Made by a program: the position numbers and the translations under genes
Notes under the pieces: model-generated
What the model saw: the letters and a program-made list of their open reading frames with translations, nothing else
Told to the model about the DNA's origin: nothing
Database searches by the model: none
Assembly (NCBI GenBank): GCA_013139755.1
Contig: WTAG01000325.1
Span: forward strand, 1-9,265
Reading direction: 5' to 3'
DNA: 9,265 bases
Source: Methylomarinum sp.
Lineage (GTDB): Bacteria > Pseudomonadota > Gammaproteobacteria > Methylococcales > Methylomonadaceae
In this document: in pieces, positions 6,151-9,265 of the stretch
How the letters are laid out: each line of letters opens with the position of its first letter
Numbering within the stretch: position 1 is the stretch's first letter

Positions 6151-7428
6151 ATGGCTTTAATGCGTTCTTTTTTTAAAGGGCAAAACAAAACAAATTCCTT
6201 CACTCCCTTAGTAGAAGAGATAACCTTAGAATCTTTAAAAAAGTTAATTCCGATCAGAAACCTAAGTGATGAAAAGCTACAGTCATTCGCATTAGAACAT
6301 AAAGCCAAAGTTTTACCTGCCGGTGAAATACTTTTTAAGTGTAATGAACCAACAAACACAGCCATTTACCTTTTAAAGGGCACTGTTTCACTGTCAGATA
6401 GCAAAGGCAAAACCTTTGAAGTTAACGCAACTGATGCAAAAGCCAAGTTTCCGTTATCCAGCGGTTTAAAGCATACAACTACAGCAACTTCTAAATCAGA
6501 AGTGAGTGTTTTACATGTATCTCAAAAGATTATGTCTATTAATTCAGAAGTTCATAAGACTGAATTAGTTATCCCCGATGAACTAAAAAACAGTCGTTTA
6601 TTACAATCTTTTGCACAACACTTTTATGATGATGAGTTAGATATCCCATCCTTACCAAATGTTGCTATTCAATTACGCAAAGCCATGCAAAAGGATATTG
6701 GGATAGATGAAGCGGTAAAAATAATTCAACTAGACCCTGTCATTTCCGCTAAATTGATTGAAGTCGCCAACTGCCCACTATACATTGCTGCATCACCCGT
6801 AAGAAGCTGCTTTGAAGCTGTAAAAAGAATCGGCTTAAATTCAACACGAAGCTTAGTGATTAGCCTAAGTGTTAAAAACATTTTTAAAAGCAACTCTCCC
6901 CTGATAAAAAAATATCTAGACCAAATATGGAAAGATAGCCTATATTTATCCAGTTTAAGCTACGTACTTGCCTCCGCTTGCAAACAAAAAAACCCAGAAG
7001 AAGCGTTGTTAGCCGGATTGATTTGCGATATAGGTGCCATTCCTTTCCTTAATTTTGTAACCAATCTACCTGCGGACTACTATGATGATGAAGAAATCAA
7101 AAAAGTAATCCCTATTGTAAAAGGTATCGTAGGTGCTACAATTTTAGAGAAGTGGGGCTTTGCCGATGATTTTATACAAGTGCCTTTAATGTCTGAAAAC
7201 TGGTTTCACTCTACTAATGATGAATCACTTTCCTATACTGATATTGTGATGCTATCTAAATTACATCGCAATATTGGAAAAAAAGACAAAACTGATTTAC
7301 CCGCTATCACCTCCATTCCTGCAGCCAGCAAATTAAAAAACATGACTCTTTCCCCAGAAAATAGCTTAAGTATTTTGCATGATGCAAAAAATAAAATTAA
7401 TGATGCACTTAAGACTTTCTCCTCTTAA
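6151..7428 (+). CDS. cNMP-binding-like + HDOD domain protein, first of a tandem array
   Basis: This 425-residue protein has two domains. After a basic, aromatic opening (MALMRSFFKG), residues about 27-130 form a cyclic-nucleotide-binding-like beta-roll: LKKLIPIRNLSDEKL, the strand VLPAGEILFK, then AIYLLKGTVSLSD. The segment that should hold the phosphate-binding Gly-Glu...Arg is replaced by KFPLSSGLKHTTTAT (99-113), so cAMP binding is unlikely. Residues about 160-355 are an HDOD domain, a catalytically dead HD relative used as a signalling or protein-contact module. Its marks are IPSLPNVAIQLRKAM, IIQLDPVISAKLIEVAN and ILEKWGF. The vestigial HD site reads ICDIG (Cys292-Asp293), so the His is lost. 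A conserved helical tail (SPENSLSILHDAKNKI) closes the protein. AAGG lies 7 bases before the ATG. A 117-base gap separates it from its paralogue. Target and signal are unknown. Confidence 0.88.
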   Translation: MALMRSFFKGQNKTNSFTPLVEEITLESLKKLIPIRNLSDEKLQSFALEHKAKVLPAGEILFKCNEPTNTAIYLLKGTVSLSDSKGKTFEVNATDAKAKFPLSSGLKHTTTATSKSEVSVLHVSQKIMSINSEVHKTELVIPDELKNSRLLQSFAQHFYDDELDIPSLPNVAIQLRKAMQKDIGIDEAVKIIQLDPVISAKLIEVANCPLYIAASPVRSCFEAVKRIGLNSTRSLVISLSVKNIFKSNSPLIKKYLDQIWKDSLYLSSLSYVLASACKQKNPEEALLAGLICDIGAIPFLNFVTNLPADYYDDEEIKKVIPIVKGIVGATILEKWGFADDFIQVPLMSENWFHSTNDESLSYTDIVMLSKLHRNIGKKDKTDLPAITSIPAASKLKNMTLSPENSLSILHDAKNKINDALKTFSS

Positions 7429-7431
7429 ATA

Positions 7432-7455
7432 CTAAGGATCGTGCACGCTCCTAAG
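7432..7455. repeat. 24-bp imperfect palindrome after the first HDOD gene
   Basis: The two 12-base halves CTAAGGATCGTG and CACGCTCCTAAG pair at 10 of 12 positions, with CGTGCACG at the centre. It begins 4 bases after the stop codon. In RNA it would form a stem of about 10 pairs with a tiny TGCA loop, and no U-run follows. It could be a 3' hairpin protecting or attenuating the message, or a dimeric protein site. Confidence 0.45.
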
Positions 7456-7502
7456 GCCTACAGCAGATAAGAAGTTGGCCATTATCTTTTTAAATTTAAC
7501 TG

Positions 7503-7518
7503 TGTGTTTAAAAACACA
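7503..7518. promoter_or_regulatory. Perfect 7-bp inverted repeat upstream of the second HDOD gene, possible operator
   Basis: TGTGTTT (7503-7509) and AAACACA (7512-7518) are perfect arms with a 2-base spacer, centred 35 bases before the ATG at 7546. The spacer is too short for a good RNA hairpin, so a dimeric-protein operator is more natural than a terminator. No clear -35/-10 pair is seen around it. Confidence 0.35.
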
Positions 7519-7545
7519 TACCCTGAGTTTTAGGTTGAATAAATT

Positions 7546-8859
7546 ATGCTTTGGAACCGCGCAAAAAACATCTTCACTAAAAAATCATCTATAAATATTG
7601 ATTCTTCTCCCTCTTCAAGCACTAAAGAGCCATCTCGAGTCAGCACAAAAATCCCATTACCTTTTTTAAAGCGCCTTATCCCTATTGGACGCTTACCCGA
7701 CTCAGATTTGCAGCTATTAAAAACCAGCATATCTCAACATACGCCTGGGGATATCATCTGCAATCTTAACGACAAGCCAGATTCTTTACCCTATTTGGTT
7801 AAAGGAAAATGTTACGTAGAAACCAGTAATGGCACAGGTTATGAAGTTGATGCCTCTACATTTAAAGCCCTCTACCCATTAAATAGCAATGTTCAATCCC
7901 TATGCACAGTTACAGCAAAATCGGACGCAAGCATCCTGCACTTTTCACTGAGCAACATTAATCACAGTAACAGTTCTAGAAACCCACTGATTAATGACGA
8001 AGATATTCCAGAAAACTTAAAAGATAATGAATTCTTTAATAAATTTTGTCATCACTTTAAACAAGACAAACTGATAATCCCCAGTCTTCCTGATATTGCA
8101 CTCAAACTTAGAGCCGCTGTTCAAAAAGAGATTGGCGTCATAGATGCCGTCAAAATAATCAACATTGACCCCGTTATTTCTTCAAAGCTAATACAAATTG
8201 TTAACAGCCCCCTATACAGAACGGTCAACCCAATAAGTAATTGTCATGATGCGGTAACCAGACTAGGCTTAACAGCTACTCGCAATCTAGTGACCAGCAT
8301 TAGCATGAAAAGTCTCTATAAAAGCAAAAACAGGGCGATCAACAAGCGAATTCATACGCAATGGCGGCAAAGCATTCAGGTTTCCAGCATCAGCCATACT
8401 CTGGCGAACTTAACTCACAAAACAAACCCTGACGAGGCATTACTTGCTGGTTTAATCCACAACATAGGTGCTTTACCCATCATCATTTTTGCCGATAGCC
8501 TAAAAAGCACAGACTATTCAGAACAGGATCTAAACCTCACTATCAATACCCTTCAAGGCTTACTAGGTAATATTATTCTTGAAAAATGGGGGTTTCCAGA
8601 TAACTTAAAAGAAATCCCTAAAAATATAGACAATTGGTACTACAATGAAGATGACGAACTCAATATCAATGATATTGTGTTAATAGCAAAATTTCACAGT
8701 TATCTTGGTAGCAATCAAATGCAAAAACTTCCGCCGCTTCATACCTTGCCTGCTTTCCAAAAACTGGGCGATAATGCATTAACACCTGACATGTCTTTAC
8801 AAACCTTGCATAATGCAAAACAACAAATTTCTGAAGCGATAAGCTTATTTGGAGCATAA
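7546..8859 (+). CDS. cNMP-binding-like + HDOD domain protein, second paralogue
   Basis: This 437-residue protein is collinear with the preceding one. The basic, aromatic start (MLWNRAKNIFTKK) is followed by a Ser/Pro-rich linker (about 14-35), then the cNMP-like fold (39-135: LKRLIPIGRLPDSDL, LPYLVKGKCYVE). The region of the phosphate-binding loop reads LYPLNSNVQSLCTVTAK (109-125), again without Gly-Glu...Arg. The HDOD domain (about 172-370) carries IPSLPDIALKLRAAV, INIDPVISSKLIQIVN, NPDEALLAGL and ILEKWGF. The vestigial HD pair is His305-Asn306 (IHNIG), so here the Asp is lost instead of the His. The C-terminal helix (TPDMSLQTLHNAKQQI) matches the first copy. The divergence between copies suggests an old duplication with separate roles. 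Its Shine-Dalgarno is weak: AGG at 7532-7534, 11 bases before the ATG. The next paralogue begins 2 bases after its stop. Confidence 0.88.
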   Translation: MLWNRAKNIFTKKSSINIDSSPSSSTKEPSRVSTKIPLPFLKRLIPIGRLPDSDLQLLKTSISQHTPGDIICNLNDKPDSLPYLVKGKCYVETSNGTGYEVDASTFKALYPLNSNVQSLCTVTAKSDASILHFSLSNINHSNSSRNPLINDEDIPENLKDNEFFNKFCHHFKQDKLIIPSLPDIALKLRAAVQKEIGVIDAVKIINIDPVISSKLIQIVNSPLYRTVNPISNCHDAVTRLGLTATRNLVTSISMKSLYKSKNRAINKRIHTQWRQSIQVSSISHTLANLTHKTNPDEALLAGLIHNIGALPIIIFADSLKSTDYSEQDLNLTINTLQGLLGNIILEKWGFPDNLKEIPKNIDNWYYNEDDELNINDIVLIAKFHSYLGSNQMQKLPPLHTLPAFQKLGDNALTPDMSLQTLHNAKQQISEAISLFGA

Positions 8860-8861
8860 AT

Positions 8862-9265
8862 ATGAACGGGCTGAAAAATCTTTTCTTTAAAAAAAGAATC
8901 ACCAGCACCACCAAACAGCCCATAGACTCTGACACTAAAGATCAAAAAATACTTTGCTCTAAGCCCATATCCATTACAAAGAGAAGACTATCACTCGATA
9001 CTCTAAAACGCTTTGTTCCTCTTAGAAGCTTAAGTGACCACGCAATAGGATACATCCCCCATTCCACCCAAGTATTTTCAGAAGGCTCGGTTATTTTTGC
9101 ACGGAGTCAAGAGAGCGAACAAATACTTTATTTACTCAAAGGGACTATTAAATTACAACCTGACAGTGAAAGCTATTACAGCATTTCGGCCAAAGATACG
9201 CGTGCAAATCTGCCGCTTAACACAGGAAAAACAGCTGGAGCCACTGCAACAGCAACAACAGAAGT
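8862..9265 (+). CDS. Third cNMP-binding-like (HDOD) paralogue, 3' truncated by window end
   Basis: The frame opens at ATG 8862 and stays open to the last base (134 codons plus 2 bases). GGAG (8851-8854), inside the last codons of the second paralogue, lies 7 bases upstream, and only 2 bases separate that stop from this ATG, so the two genes are likely one transcript with coupled translation. The start MNGLKNLFFKKR resembles those of the first two copies. LDTLKRFVPLRSLSD (45-59) and ILYLLKGTIKLQPDS (88-102) align with the cNMP-like fold of both neighbours, and RANLPLNTGKTAGATATA (114-131) matches their altered phosphate-loop region. An HDOD domain is expected downstream but is not in the window. 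Confidence 0.82.
   Translation, partial: MNGLKNLFFKKRITSTTKQPIDSDTKDQKILCSKPISITKRRLSLDTLKRFVPLRSLSDHAIGYIPHSTQVFSEGSVIFARSQESEQILYLLKGTIKLQPDSESYYSISAKDTRANLPLNTGKTAGATATATTE

Noticed and set aside
8666..8945. Minus-strand open frames opposite the second/third HDOD genes
   Set aside because: They lie antisense to two well-supported genes, have no family features and overlap each other in different frames, so they are shadows.
1..9265. CRISPR array, tRNA or rRNA genes
   Set aside because: Scanning the non-coding gaps shows no regularly spaced repeats and no tRNA- or rRNA-like segments.

Overview
The window reads as a chromosomal segment of an AT-rich gammaproteobacterium. The evidence is a YrdA-type gamma carbonic anhydrase, a TPR/PilZ-like protein of a type I associate with Gammaproteobacteria, cNMP-HDOD regulators, an IS4/IS50-group insertion sequence end and a dispersed AGCGAAA-type palindrome. 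An aquatic or methanotrophic lineage (Methylococcales, Thiotrichales) would fit, but the sequence does not prove it.

Layout. Positions 1-128 hold the right end of an IS4-family (IS50-like) element: the last 34 codons of a transposase and a terminal repeat close to the Tn5 mosaic end. It abuts a hybrid sensor kinase (131-1555, +) that begins in the middle of a PAS domain, so the insertion appears to have removed the upstream sensor part, and the IS tip supplies the ribosome-binding site. After a 212-bp non-coding gap comes a yrdA-like gene (minus), divergent from a tightly coupled pair on the plus strand: an SPFH/SHOCT protein and a three-module zinc-ribbon protein. A large minus-strand gene (4155-5879, PilZ-like C-terminus) converges on that pair, and its stop codon lies inside a 35-bp palindromic repeat. 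Across a 271-bp intergenic region, three tandem paralogues run to the window edge on the plus strand. Each has a cNMP-binding-like fold, and the two complete ones continue into an HDOD domain; the third is cut by the window end.

How the parts may work together. The SPFH and zinc-ribbon proteins probably form one membrane-associated unit; in the related YdjI-type proteins a zinc ribbon is carried on the SPFH protein itself. The PilZ-like gene and the HDOD array are divergent neighbours and belong to signalling families often tied to cyclic-di-GMP or stress output, so shared regulation is plausible but not shown. The most unusual part is the HDOD array. Its cNMP domains lack the usual phosphate-binding Gly-Glu...Arg signature, its vestigial HD pair is broken differently in the two complete copies, and all three proteins start with a short basic, aromatic segment.
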